From the NCBI RefSeq assembly GCF_026552795.1, contig NZ_JANFPI010000005.1:62001-126000 (forward strand): 64,000 nucleotides of DNA, given 5' to 3'. The DNA comes from Ectorhizobium quercum. GTDB taxonomy: Bacteria > Pseudomonadota > Alphaproteobacteria > Rhizobiales > Rhizobiaceae. Position 1 is the stretch's first letter, and each line of letters begins with the position of its first letter. Both the position numbers and the translations under genes were made by a program. Positions 40,780-49,487 of the stretch are shown piece after piece. Below the pieces are notes generated by a model. It was given only the letters and a program-made list of their open reading frames with translations, ran no database searches and had not been told where the DNA came from.

Positions 40780-42261
40780 TCAGGCGGCCGCCCTGCCGGA
40801 GGAAAGACGCCGCCTGGAGGCTGCCGGATCGACGCTCCGGCCGGCGGCATCGGCGCTGCCGGTGCGGAAACGGCTGACGAGCCGGTTCAACTCCTCGGTC
40901 TCCTTCGAGAGATTATGGCTGGCGGCGGTGGATTCCTCCACCATCGCGGCGTTCTGCTGGGTGAACTGGTCCATCTGGTTCACCGCCGTGTTGACCTCGT
41001 TGATGCCGACCGACTGTTCCTGCGCGGAGGCGGCGATGTCGGAGACGATCGCATCGATCTCCGCGACCCGCGAAACGATCCGCGCCAGCGCCTTGCCGGT
41101 GTCCGCGACCAGATCGACGCCCTGCCCGACCTGCTCCTCGGATGCCTGGATCAATCCCTTGATCTCCTTGGCGGCCTTTGCCGAGCGCTGCGCCAGTTCG
41201 CGGACTTCCTGGGCGACGACGGCGAAGCCCTTGCCTGCGTCACCGGCCCGCGCCGCCTCGACGCCCGCGTTGAGTGCCAGAAGATTGGTCTGGAAGGCGA
41301 TTTCGTCGATGACGCCGATGATCTGGCTGATCTGGCCGGACGATGTCTCGATCGCGCCCATCGCCTGCTCGGCCTGCTGCATGATCTTGCCGGAATGTTC
41401 CGCATCCTGCTTGGCGTTCGAAACGACCTCGCGGGCATGACGGGCGGAATCGGCGGTGCTCTTGACCGTCGAGGTGATTTCGTTGAGCGCGGCGGCGGTT
41501 TGCTCGAGGCTGGCCGCCTGCTGTTCGGTGCGGCGCGAGAGATCGTCGGATGCCGCCGAAATCTCGGCGGTGCCGGAGCGGATCGTCGCGGTGCTGTCGG
41601 AAACCTCGTTCATCGTGCCCTGCAACCGGGCGAGCGCGTCGTTGAAGTTCTGCCTGAGCATCTCGCTCTTGGCCGGAACATCGGTGGTGATCCGATAGGT
41701 CAGGTCGCCGTTCGCAAGCGCCTCCAGCGCCTGCGCAAGCACGTCGACGACGGCCTTGTCTTCCGCGGCGACCTTCTCGCGCTCGGCCTCGGCCTTCGCG
41801 CGCTCCGCCTCGGCGATCTTGTTGAGCCCGTCGAAGTAGTAATACATCACGACGCTCGCCTCGGAGAACACGGACTTCATCAGGCTGAAGATCAGCCGGT
41901 CCCGCTGCTTGCTGCCCATCCAGCCGGTTTCCTTGACCAGCGCGGACACCAGCCCCGCGGCATAGGGCGCATAACCGGCGGTCAGGTAGTCGCAGAAGTC
42001 GGACTTCCTGCTGATCTCGGCGATGACCCTCGCCTGCGATTCGAAGTAATCCGGCGAAAACTCGCCCTTCGCCACGCAGGTGAACTTCTTCCGTTCCGCG
42101 GCCAGCGCATCCGGGGGCATGGAAACCGTGGAAGGATCGAGGCTCTGGTAAGCCTTCAGAAGAACGTCGTCGAGGTGCTTCACGATGCGCTGGTAGACGA
42201 TTTCGCCCACCGCTTTCTGCTCACCATGCCACGGCTTTATCTTCTCTTCGATTGCGAACAT
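40780..42261 (-). CDS. Soluble methyl-accepting chemotaxis protein with globin-like sensor
   Basis: A 493-residue chemoreceptor without transmembrane helices. Residues 1-155 resemble the sensor globin of HemAT/IcpA-type receptors ([19 protein letters not shown]...[16 protein letters not shown]). At the point where the proximal heme histidine is expected the sequence reads SRKSDFC, so heme binding is doubtful. A HAMP-like segment (about 185-230) and a signalling domain with [23 protein letters not shown] follow. No CheR-docking pentapeptide at the C-terminus. Probably a cytoplasmic energy or redox sensor. Confidence 0.88.
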   Translation of the reverse strand: MFAIEEKIKPWHGEQKAVGEIVYQRIVKHLDDVLLKAYQSLDPSTVSMPPDALAAERKKFTCVAKGEFSPDYFESQARVIAEISRKSDFCDYLTAGYAPYAAGLVSALVKETGWMGSKQRDRLIFSLMKSVFSEASVVMYYYFDGLNKIAEAERAKAEAEREKVAAEDKAVVDVLAQALEALANGDLTYRITTDVPAKSEMLRQNFNDALARLQGTMNEVSDSTATIRSGTAEISAASDDLSRRTEQQAASLEQTAAALNEITSTVKSTADSARHAREVVSNAKQDAEHSGKIMQQAEQAMGAIETSSGQISQIIGVIDEIAFQTNLLALNAGVEAARAGDAGKGFAVVAQEVRELAQRSAKAAKEIKGLIQASEEQVGQGVDLVADTGKALARIVSRVAEIDAIVSDIAASAQEQSVGINEVNTAVNQMDQFTQQNAAMVEESTAASHNLSKETEELNRLVSRFRTGSADAAGRSVDPAASRRRLSSGRAAA

Positions 42262-42520
42262 CTGTGCCCCATCATTATCGGAAAATGTACGGGGTCGGTT
42301 CCCGCACGGTTGTGAATGGATCACATTAATAATGTGCGGCAGTTAACGCGCAGCTAAGGATTGCCGCGCGCGCAAAATGCGAGAAACATTGAAACAACTC
42401 CTTGTTTTCAATGAATTTTAGCGAAAAGAAAATACAACCCGACAACACGCCGGATAATGGTATTTATCCAGTCGCAAAACCACCGATTGAAGCGGGAACA
42501 TCGGCGGGTGGCGGAACGCC

Positions 42521-43141
42521 TTATCCCTTTTCCGCCGCCAGCGCCCGGCGGACGGCGGGCCGCTCCAGCATGCGGCCATAATGGTCCGCCACCTTCGGAA
42601 AGTCGGCGAGATCGACGCCGTCGCCCTGCAACCAGCCCGTCATGGTAAAAAGATACGGATCGGCAATGGTGTAGGCCGAGCCCATCGCCCATTCGCCCCT
42701 GAGATATTCCTCCTCGATCAGCAAGAAGCAGGCGCGCATGTTTTCGGCGACTTTCGCCTGCATGGCGGCGATGGCGTCCGGCGCATCGGCCCAGCGCGAA
42801 GCACGGCGGCCGTGGGCATGGGCGACGTGGACGGTCGAGGCGAGATAGGCATTGAAGGCATGCAGGGCGGCAAGCGCGAACGGATCGTCGCACGGGGCGA
42901 GCTGGACGGCGGTGGCCATGCTGGCGATATAGGAGAGGATCGCCGGGCTTTCCGTCAACACGCCGCTGGCGGTGATCAGCGCCGGCACGCGGCCTTTCGG
43001 ATTGATGCGGATATAATCCGGCCTGCGCTGGTCGCCGGCCGAAAGGTCGAGCAGCCGGACCTCGAAGGGCAGCCCGCTTTCCTCGAGGGCGATGTGGCTC
43101 GCGCGGCCGCAGCTTCCCGGTGCGGTGTAAAGCGTCAGCAT
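42521..43141 (-). CDS. Glutathione S-transferase
   Basis: A 206-residue GST with N-domain MLTLYTAPGSCGRASHIALEE (Ser10/Cys11 near the active site as in beta-class GST), NPKGRVPALI with the cis-Pro, and TESPAILSYIA for glutathione binding. Helical C-domain contains YTIADPYLF. Resembles bacterial GstA/beta class. It may share a transcript with the asparaginase gene upstream, 30 bp away. Confidence 0.9.
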   Translation of the reverse strand: MLTLYTAPGSCGRASHIALEESGLPFEVRLLDLSAGDQRRPDYIRINPKGRVPALITASGVLTESPAILSYIASMATAVQLAPCDDPFALAALHAFNAYLASTVHVAHAHGRRASRWADAPDAIAAMQAKVAENMRACFLLIEEEYLRGEWAMGSAYTIADPYLFTMTGWLQGDGVDLADFPKVADHYGRMLERPAVRRALAAEKG

Positions 43142-43171
43142 GGTCAGTCCTCCCGTGGCATTTCCTGCCGG

Positions 43172-44179
43172 TTACGTAAAAAGCGCGTCGGTGACGCGGA
43201 CGTCACCGACATGAATGCCGTTCCAGTTGCGCATCGAACGGCGGGAAAAGGCCGCCAGCATCGCCGCCACTTCGGGCTCGTCCCCGAGGAAACGGGCAAG
43301 GACGGCCGCTACCATCGCTTCGGCCGCGCGCGTCGTGCCATCCTCGCATTTCAGCGCGATGCCGAGACCGCGTTCGGGAATGGCGGCGCAGAACACGCCT
43401 TCCGCCCCGGTCTTCACGAAAATGCGGCCCGGCGCGATTTCCATCAGCCGCGTGCAGGCGCGCCCGGTGCCGGCGACATACCACGGCTCGGCCATGCAGG
43501 CGTCGACCAGACGGCGGGCCGCCCGGGCCCGGCCGGGGGCGAGGCCGATGCCCGTCGCCATCTTGGCGAAGCCGTGGGCGAGCCCTTTCAGCGGCACCGC
43601 ATAGGTGGGAATGGAGCAGCCGTCGGTGCCGCAATTGTCCGTGCCGAGCACGGCTCCGGTCAGGTCCTCCATCGCCGCGCGGATCTGGCGCTGCAAGTCG
43701 TGGCCGTGGCCGACATAGCCGGCCGGCTCGATGCCCTGATGGCAGCAGGCGCAGACGAAGCCGGCATGCTTGCCCGAACAGTTATTGTGAAGCGCCGTCG
43801 GCTTCGCCATCGCGCGGGCCTGTTGAATGAGCGTCGCCTGGTCGAAGGACCAGTGGGCGCCGCATTCCAGCGTCTCGACATCGCGCCCGGCCCGCGCCAG
43901 CATGGCGGCGGCAAGGTCGGCGTGGCCTTCCTCGCCGTTATGGGAGGAGCAGGCGAGCGCCAGTTCCCTGTCGCCGAAGCCGTAGGCCTCTGCCGCGCCG
44001 CTCTCGACCAGCGGCAGCGCCTGCATCGCCTTGCAGGCCGAACGCGGGAAAACGGCGGCCTCGACATCGCCCGCCGACCAGACCAGCGAGCCATCGGCAT
44101 CGACGACGGCGATCAGGCCGCGATGGCGGCTTTCGACGAGCGGCCCGCGGGTCACTTCGACGGTAACGGGATTGTGCAT
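43172..44179 (-). CDS. L-asparaginase, Rhizobium etli type (class 3)
   Basis: A 335-residue asparaginase unrelated to the E. coli enzymes. It has the SxxK serine-hydrolase pair Ser47/Lys50 (RSACK) and the metal site Cys134, Lys137 (NNCSGK) and Cys183 (TDNCG), each one or a few residues from the published positions of R. etli ReAV. It hydrolyses Asn to Asp and ammonia. Start at ATG 44179 because GAGG lies 6 bases upstream. No signal peptide. The GST gene follows 30 bp downstream. Confidence 0.92.
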   Translation of the reverse strand: MHNPVTVEVTRGPLVESRHRGLIAVVDADGSLVWSAGDVEAAVFPRSACKAMQALPLVESGAAEAYGFGDRELALACSSHNGEEGHADLAAAMLARAGRDVETLECGAHWSFDQATLIQQARAMAKPTALHNNCSGKHAGFVCACCHQGIEPAGYVGHGHDLQRQIRAAMEDLTGAVLGTDNCGTDGCSIPTYAVPLKGLAHGFAKMATGIGLAPGRARAARRLVDACMAEPWYVAGTGRACTRLMEIAPGRIFVKTGAEGVFCAAIPERGLGIALKCEDGTTRAAEAMVAAVLARFLGDEPEVAAMLAAFSRRSMRNWNGIHVGDVRVTDALFT

Positions 44180-44249
44180 TGGCAACCTCAAAGAAGACAT
44201 TCTGTTTTGCGTTTTAAATCACAACACTCACCAAGATGCACGGTAGCGA

Positions 44250-45005
44250 ATGCGAATTTTGAAACGCCTGCTGATCGCCTTTCTCCTCGTCTTCCTGCTG
44301 CCGGTCGCCGGCGCAGTCGGCGTCTGGCTGCTGGAGGAGCGGCCCCGCAACTGGAACCAGGCGCGCTGGTCGTCCTCCGGGCTTCTGCCGCAGGCGGCCG
44401 GCGACCCCGAGGCCGCCGTCTACATCTTCTCGGCGATGACCGGCGGCATGAAGGGCGCGATCGCCAGCCATGCCTGGATCGTCACCAAGGAGAAAGGTGC
44501 GGCGCACTACAACCGCTACGACAAGGTCGGCTGGGGCAGCCCGATCCGCAAGAACCACCGCCCGGCCGACGCCTTCTGGTATTCGAACCCGCCGCGCCTC
44601 GTCCGCAGCCTGCACGGCGCGGAGGCGGAGCGGCTGATCCCGAAAATCGAGCAGGCGATCGCCGCCTATCCCTATTCGCAGCCCGGCGGCTATCGCATCT
44701 GGCCGGGGCCGAACTCCAACACCTTCGTCGCCCATGTGCTGCGGGAAGTGCCGGAGATCGGCGCGGTCCTGCCGCCGGACGCCGTGGGGCGCGACTATCT
44801 GGCCAATGGCGGCCTGTTCAGCATCGATCCCGACGGGCGCGACCTGCATCTGTCGCTCGGCGGCTTTGCCGGGCTTTCGGCGGGCGAGCGCAGCGGCCTG
44901 GAGATCAACCTGCTCGGCCTCGTGGCGGGCGTCGACATCCTGCGCCCGGCGCTGAAGGTGCCGGGCGTCGGCCGTATCGGCATGGCGCAGGACGACACGT
45001 TGTGA
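44250..45005 (+). CDS. DUF3750 protein (membrane-anchored)
   Basis: A 251-residue protein with an N-terminal hydrophobic helix (8-28) that anchors or exports it, then a compact domain with conserved GAIASHAWIVTKEKG and PGPNSNTFVAHVLREVPE blocks. The latter resembles papain-like or LRAT/NlpC-like enzymes (His in SHAW, Asn/His in NTFVAH), so a hydrolase is conceivable; the DUF3750 assignment is from memory of these blocks. Divergent from the asparaginase gene. Confidence 0.75.
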   Translation: MRILKRLLIAFLLVFLLPVAGAVGVWLLEERPRNWNQARWSSSGLLPQAAGDPEAAVYIFSAMTGGMKGAIASHAWIVTKEKGAAHYNRYDKVGWGSPIRKNHRPADAFWYSNPPRLVRSLHGAEAERLIPKIEQAIAAYPYSQPGGYRIWPGPNSNTFVAHVLREVPEIGAVLPPDAVGRDYLANGGLFSIDPDGRDLHLSLGGFAGLSAGERSGLEINLLGLVAGVDILRPALKVPGVGRIGMAQDDTL

Positions 45006-45013
45006 CCCGGCTC

Positions 45014-45116
45014 AGAGCGTTTCCGCTTTTCTCCGAACGGCGAAAATGCTCCAGCTCTTTGTTCTCATGCAATTCCGGACGGAAAACCGCTACGCACTTT
45101 TCCTGGAATTGCTTCG
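45014..45116 (-). repeat. RIME-like palindromic element, copy 6
   Basis: A full inverted copy: AGAGCGTTTCCGCTTTTCTCCG, CAGCTCTTTGTTCTCATGCAA, TTCCGGACGGAAAACCGC, TACGCACTTTTCCTGG, AATTGCTT (blocks given separately). It separates two convergent genes and supplies the last seven sense codons and the stop of the quinone oxidoreductase. Confidence 0.83.
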
Positions 45117-46112
45117 GAGCGTCAGGACGATCTTGCCGATGTGGCTGCTCGATTCCATCAGGCGGTGCGCCTCGACGACCTCTTCCAGCGGCAGAACCGT
45201 GTGAATGACCGGCGCGACCTTGCCGCTTTCGAGCAGCGGCCAGACCTCGGCCAGAAGTTCGTCGCGGATGCCGCGCTTTTCCTCGGCGGTGCGCGGACGC
45301 ATCGTCGAGCCCGTCACCGTCAGGCGCTTGACCATGATCGGCGTCAGGTTGACATTCTCGGCCCGGAAGCCGCCGAGGAAGGCGATGATCGACAGGCAGC
45401 CGTCCTTTGCGAGCGCCGCGAGGTTCTTCTCGAAATAGGCGGCGCCGATCATGTCGAGGATCGCATCGACGCCTTTCTTGCCCGTCTCCTCCTTGATGAC
45501 GGAGACGAAATCCTCCTCGCGATAGTTGATGGCGCGCGCTGCGCCGAGCTTCACGCAGGCCTCGCATTTCTCCTTCGAGCCGGCGGTGGCGAAGACCCGG
45601 GCGCCGAAGGCGCTGGCGAGCTGGATGGCGGTCGTGCCGATGCCGGAGGTTCCGCCGTGGATCAGCACGGTTTCGCCTTCCGTCAGGCCGGCCATCTGGA
45701 AGAGGTTGGCCCAGACGGTGAAGAAGGTTTCCGGCAGGGCGGCGGCGCGCACGGAGTCATAACCCTTCGGCCAGGGCAATGCCTGACCGGCGGGCACGGC
45801 GCAATACTCGGCATAGCCGCCGCCATTGGCCAGCGCGCACACCTTGTCGCCGACCTTGTGGTCGCTCACGCCCGCGCCGAGGGCCGCGACCTCGCCGGCG
45901 ATTTCAAGGCCGAGGATCGGGCTCGCATCCTTCGGCGGCGGATAGGAGCCTTCGCGCTGGGCAACGTCCGGGCGGTTGATGCCGGCAGCTTCGACGCGAA
46001 CGAGAATCTCGCCCGGCCCGACGGCCGGCAGCGGTCCGCTGGAAACCGTCATGACGTCCGGTGCCCCGAAGGACGGCAGGTCCACGAAACGCATTGCGGC
46101 GGGCAAAGACAT
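45090..46112 (-). CDS. NAD(P)H quinone oxidoreductase (PIG3/zeta-crystallin type MDR)
   Basis: A 340-residue medium-chain reductase: GroES-like N-domain (about 1-125; GILVRV... and GREGSYPPP-like [18 protein letters not shown]), Rossmann domain with the nucleotide loop GGTSGIG (about 152-158) and no zinc ligands. Reduces quinones or enones with NADPH. The terminal residues SNSRKSA come from the RIME-like repeat and are unlikely to be part of the ancestral enzyme. Start is an ATG after GGGAGATCGCCC. Confidence 0.9.
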   Translation of the reverse strand: MSLPAAMRFVDLPSFGAPDVMTVSSGPLPAVGPGEILVRVEAAGINRPDVAQREGSYPPPKDASPILGLEIAGEVAALGAGVSDHKVGDKVCALANGGGYAEYCAVPAGQALPWPKGYDSVRAAALPETFFTVWANLFQMAGLTEGETVLIHGGTSGIGTTAIQLASAFGARVFATAGSKEKCEACVKLGAARAINYREEDFVSVIKEETGKKGVDAILDMIGAAYFEKNLAALAKDGCLSIIAFLGGFRAENVNLTPIMVKRLTVTGSTMRPRTAEEKRGIRDELLAEVWPLLESGKVAPVIHTVLPLEEVVEAHRLMESSSHIGKIVLTLRSNSRKSA

Positions 46113-46271
46113 GGGCGATCTCCCTTGAGCGTGATCAGACGACTTCGGGCCAAGGGATAGAACAGCCGCCCGGCTTTGAAAAGGAGGTGTGTTGACGCGG
46201 GGCCGCGCGCGCCGCAGCCGGCCGCGATCCTGAGCGGGCTTTGTCGCCTGCCGCCGCCGGCAAGCCGATGT

Positions 46272-48071
46272 TCAGAACCGGCGCAGGACGAGGCCCGTTT
46301 CGCTTTTCTTGGCGTCGGCCTTGAGGGCTGTGATTTCCACGGCCAGGTCGTCCACCGAGGCAGCCTTGCGGCCTGCGGGAAGCTCGAGGATGCCGACCGA
46401 GCAGCGCATCAGCGGATAGTCCTTTTCCGCGCCCGACCGGTCGCGACCCTTCACCGAACCGGCCAGGCGCGCCTGCGGCGAATAAAGGCCCGCCACCTCG
46501 TTGTGGAAATCGCGGCTCAGGCGCGAAAGCATGTCCAGCACGTCCTCGCGCGGCAGCTGGCTGAGGCCGATGAAGAAGTCGTCGCCGCCGACATGGCCGA
46601 GAAACGTTCCCTCGACGAAGAAATAGCGGCGCATCAGGGCCGCGAAGAGCATGATCGCGTGGTCGCCCTTCTGGAAGCCGTAAATGTCGTTGAACGGCTT
46701 GAAGTGATCGAAATCGCAATAGCAGAAATACCGCGCCCCGCCCGCCTCGCCGGCGGCGGCGGCCAGATAGTCGCTGATGGCGCGGTTGCCGGGCAGCCCC
46801 GTCAGCGGGTTCTGGTCCTGTGCCGCGCGCAGGCTCTTCTCGTGCATGACGCGCAGCAGCGAGGCCGCCGAGACGACCCCCGCATAGGCGCCGCCGTCCG
46901 TCAGGATCAGGCAGGGGCTGTCCTCGACGCCGGCGAAGGCGCCGAGCATGGTTTCCGAGGCCATGTCCAGCTCCGCCACCGGCGCGCGGTCGGTGAAATG
47001 CGACACGGTGCGGCTGTAGATCCGGTTTTTCAGGAGATCGCGCCCGAAGGGCTGGTAGATGTATTCCTTGAGCCGCTCTTCCTTCAGGATGCCGCGCGGC
47101 GCGCCGTCGCGGCCCAGAATCGGCAGGTAGCCCTGCCCCGGGCTGGCGCGGAAGATGTCGAAGGCGCGCTCGACGCCCTCGTCCTCGACGAGGCTTTGCG
47201 GATGCTCGATGCGCGCGAGGATCAGGCCGCGATCGAAGCCGGCAGTCGGCGACGCCGGCGGCTCGCGGCGGCGCAGGTGGGAGAAGGTCCGGGCCTGCGG
47301 CACCTCGATCTCCGGCCGGCCGATGAACCAGCCTTGCAGGAAATCGACGCCGAGATCGCGGCACGCCTCGGCTTCCTCGGCGGTTTCCACGCCCTCGGCC
47401 ACGACCGCGACGCCGAGCCGGTGCGCGGTGGCGACCAGATTCCCGACGATATGGCGGCGCGGGGCGGAGCCACCGATGCCCGAGACGAAGTAGCGGTCGA
47501 TCTTGACGTAATCGACCGGATAGTCGCACAGCAGCTTCATTTCGCCGACGCCGGCGCCGAAATCGTCGATGGCGAAGCGGAAGCCGGCCTGCCGCATCCG
47601 CTCCATCAGCGGGCGGAAATCGGGATGCTGCGTCAGGTCGAAGCGTTCCGACAGTTCGAAACAGAGAAAGGATGGTGCCAGCCCCGCATCGTCCAGATGA
47701 TCACAAAGGCGCGGGACGAGGCCCTCGCCCTCGCCGATCAGGCGCGAGTCGAGGTTGAGAAAGAGCTGGAGGCCGCCGCGATCCGGCTGCGCGACGAATT
47801 TTTCCAGCGCCGTGCGCACCATCAGCTTTTCCAGCGGCAGCAGGGCGCCGATCGAGTCGGCGAAGTCGAGAAGCGCCAGCGGCGAGGCGAAGCCTGCGCG
47901 CTCATGATTGCGCATCAGGGCTTCCCACGCGGCAAGACGTCCCGACGTCGCCTCGACGATCGGCTGGAAGGCCGTTTCGAGCGTCACATGGGCGAGACGC
48001 TGGAACAGACCGTCATCCGCTGCTCCAGGCGTGGACGCAGGAACACGCTGTGGAACAGTATGGACAGGCAT
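46272..48071 (-). CDS. EAL-CBS-GGDEF c-di-GMP protein
   Basis: A 599-residue protein with unusual order: N-terminal EAL domain (about 25-265), a CBS pair (about 285-415), then a GGDEF domain (about 425-590). The EAL domain keeps WEALMR (Glu50), LNLDSR, FELSER, DDFG, VKIDR and AEGVE, so phosphodiesterase activity is expected. The cyclase motif reads VGGDDF instead of RGGDEF and is probably impaired or regulatory. CBS domains may sense adenine nucleotides. Cytosolic; no membrane helices. Confidence 0.9.
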   Translation of the reverse strand: MPVHTVPQRVPASTPGAADDGLFQRLAHVTLETAFQPIVEATSGRLAAWEALMRNHERAGFASPLALLDFADSIGALLPLEKLMVRTALEKFVAQPDRGGLQLFLNLDSRLIGEGEGLVPRLCDHLDDAGLAPSFLCFELSERFDLTQHPDFRPLMERMRQAGFRFAIDDFGAGVGEMKLLCDYPVDYVKIDRYFVSGIGGSAPRRHIVGNLVATAHRLGVAVVAEGVETAEEAEACRDLGVDFLQGWFIGRPEIEVPQARTFSHLRRREPPASPTAGFDRGLILARIEHPQSLVEDEGVERAFDIFRASPGQGYLPILGRDGAPRGILKEERLKEYIYQPFGRDLLKNRIYSRTVSHFTDRAPVAELDMASETMLGAFAGVEDSPCLILTDGGAYAGVVSAASLLRVMHEKSLRAAQDQNPLTGLPGNRAISDYLAAAAGEAGGARYFCYCDFDHFKPFNDIYGFQKGDHAIMLFAALMRRYFFVEGTFLGHVGGDDFFIGLSQLPREDVLDMLSRLSRDFHNEVAGLYSPQARLAGSVKGRDRSGAEKDYPLMRCSVGILELPAGRKAASVDDLAVEITALKADAKKSETGLVLRRF

Positions 48072-48174
48072 ATGCGAAAACCTCTTCGTCGACGGGCGCG
48101 AACGGAGAGTAGAGATCGATTTCTCAAAAATCTCTTAGGCTTAAATGAAACTTTTATGACAAGGTTTGTACGGG

Positions 48175-48444
48175 TCAGCCGTGTGCCGTGCCCGGATTGT
48201 GTGCGCCCAGCATATCGCCGACGCTGAGATGGGCAACGTCCTTGCCTTCCTTGCCAACATGACGGTTATGTCCCATCACGCGGCCGGGCGGCATGGCCGG
48301 AAGCCCCTGTCGGCGGCGCGCCTCGCACCACATGACCAGCGCGTCGCGAACGGCTTCGCTGTCGGATGCATAGGCACCGCTTTCAACCGCGATGCGCAAA
48401 TGAGCGACCTGCTCCGGGGAAATGGATATCGTGACCATAGGCAT
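48175..48444 (-). CDS. ParD-like ribbon-helix-helix protein, no toxin partner
   Basis: An 89-residue protein. Residues 1-50 form a ribbon-helix-helix (MVTISISPEQVAHLRIAVES then YASDSEAVRDALVMW), as in ParD/CopG antitoxins; the rest is a charged, glycine-rich tail. No ParE-like or other toxin ORF is present on either side, so it is an orphan antitoxin or a stand-alone repressor. Start at ATG 48444 with AAGG 8 bases upstream; GTG 48453 and ATG 48438 are alternatives. It lies 104 bp upstream of the EAL gene in the same direction. Confidence 0.8.
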   Translation of the reverse strand: MPMVTISISPEQVAHLRIAVESGAYASDSEAVRDALVMWCEARRRQGLPAMPPGRVMGHNRHVGKEGKDVAHLSVGDMLGAHNPGTAHG

Positions 48445-48548
48445 GTTCTTCACCTTTTCCTTTCCGTTCAGGACACCGGACTGAAGAACGCGTGACTTTT
48501 ACATCAGAAGACCCGGGTGCCCGGCGATAAGCGAGCGAAGGAAGACCA

Positions 48549-48617
48549 TTATCCTTTCGGGAACGCCGGTGCTTCTTCACCGGCGATAAGTCTTTTGCAT
48601 CCGAAAGGTTCCATCAC
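48549..48617 (-). CDS. Possible small ORF (22 codons) with strong ribosome site
   Basis: On the minus strand a perfect AAGGAGG (48625-48631) lies 7 bases before a GTG (48615-48617) directly followed by ATG. The ORF reads MEPFGCKRLIAGEEAPAFPKG with the ATG as first codon, then TAA. Its mRNA is nested in inverted repeats: CCTTTCGG/CCGAAAGG (48601-48608 with 48553-48560) around CGCCGGTG/CACCGGCG (48564-48571 with 48578-48585). It may be a regulatory leader or a real small protein; it precedes the ParD-like gene by 104 bp. Needs expression data. Confidence 0.4.
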   Translation of the reverse strand: MMEPFGCKRLIAGEEAPAFPKG

Positions 48618-48746
48618 AATGACGCCTCCTTCCGAATTGGTCATTGCAAGGGTGAAGATAGCACGGATTTTCCCCATATGCGCGAAAAAAGCGACCTATG
48701 GGGGCGGGAGGAGCGGGGCGCGACAAAATGCGCCAGCACGAACGGC

Positions 48747-49487
48747 TCAGGCGCGGGGCAGTTCGGAGGCCGCCGCTTCCGGGACATGCAGGCCGCATTC
48801 GCGCTTCACGTCGTTCTCCCACCACCAGCGGCCGGCGCGCTCCGGCTCGCCGGGGCGAACCGCGCGCGTGCAGGGCTCGCAGCCGATGGAAGGGTAGCCG
48901 CGGCCATGCAGCGGATTGACCGGCACCGCATTTTCCGCGACATGGGCGCGGATCGCCTCGATATCCCAGTCCGCCAGCGGATTGACCTTCAAAAGTCCGC
49001 GCGCGGCATCGTATTCGGCGAAGGGAATGGCGGCACGGTTGCCGGACTGGCCGCGGCGCAGGCCGGTGATCCAGACCGACGCGCCCTCCAGCGCCCGTTT
49101 CAGCGGCCTCAACTTGCGCACGTCGCAGCAGGCATGACGAGCCTCGACGCTCTCGTAGAAGCCGTTCAGCCCATAGCGGGCGGCATAGGCCTCCACATCG
49201 GCCGCGTCGGGATGATAACGGCGGATCGAAAGGCCGTAGCGCGCCTCCGTCTCGTCGATCAGCGCCAGGGTTTCGGGAAAGAGGCGGCCCGTTTCCAGCG
49301 TCACCACATCGATATCGACCCCGCCCTCGCCGATGGCGGCGGTGATGACCTGATCCTCGATGCCGAGACTGGTGGTGAAGACCGTGCGGCCGGGAATTGC
49401 GGCGGCGAGCGACAGCCGCCCGGCGAGATCGAGCGACGCCAGGCGCCGCGACAGGTCTTCGGCGGAAACGGTTTCGGAAACGGTCAT
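48747..49487 (-). CDS. cysH: Adenylyl-sulfate (APS) reductase, CysH type
   Basis: A 246-residue PAPS/APS reductase. The four iron-sulfur cysteines, Cys120-Cys121 (RHACCDVRK) and Cys203/Cys206 (IGCEPCT), mark it as an APS reductase with a [4Fe-4S] cluster rather than an E. coli-type PAPS reductase; Cys231 in ECGLH is the catalytic nucleophile. It reduces APS to sulfite with thioredoxin in assimilatory sulfate reduction. Start at ATG 49487 with GAGGA about 9 bases upstream. No other cys genes are adjacent. Confidence 0.94.
   Translation of the reverse strand: MTVSETVSAEDLSRRLASLDLAGRLSLAAAIPGRTVFTTSLGIEDQVITAAIGEGGVDIDVVTLETGRLFPETLALIDETEARYGLSIRRYHPDAADVEAYAARYGLNGFYESVEARHACCDVRKLRPLKRALEGASVWITGLRRGQSGNRAAIPFAEYDAARGLLKVNPLADWDIEAIRAHVAENAVPVNPLHGRGYPSIGCEPCTRAVRPGEPERAGRWWWENDVKRECGLHVPEAAASELPRA

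Noticed and set aside
46176-48227. A 683-codon plus-strand frame opposite the EAL-CBS-GGDEF gene
   Set aside because: Antisense shadow; the minus-strand protein has three recognisable domains.
48175-48746. Complete ParDE toxin-antitoxin module
   Set aside because: Only the antitoxin-like protein is present; no frame in the flanks resembles ParE or RelE.
48589-48897. Plus-strand ORF downstream of the ParD-like gene
   Set aside because: It overlaps the end of cysH in antisense, is low-complexity and has no ribosome site.
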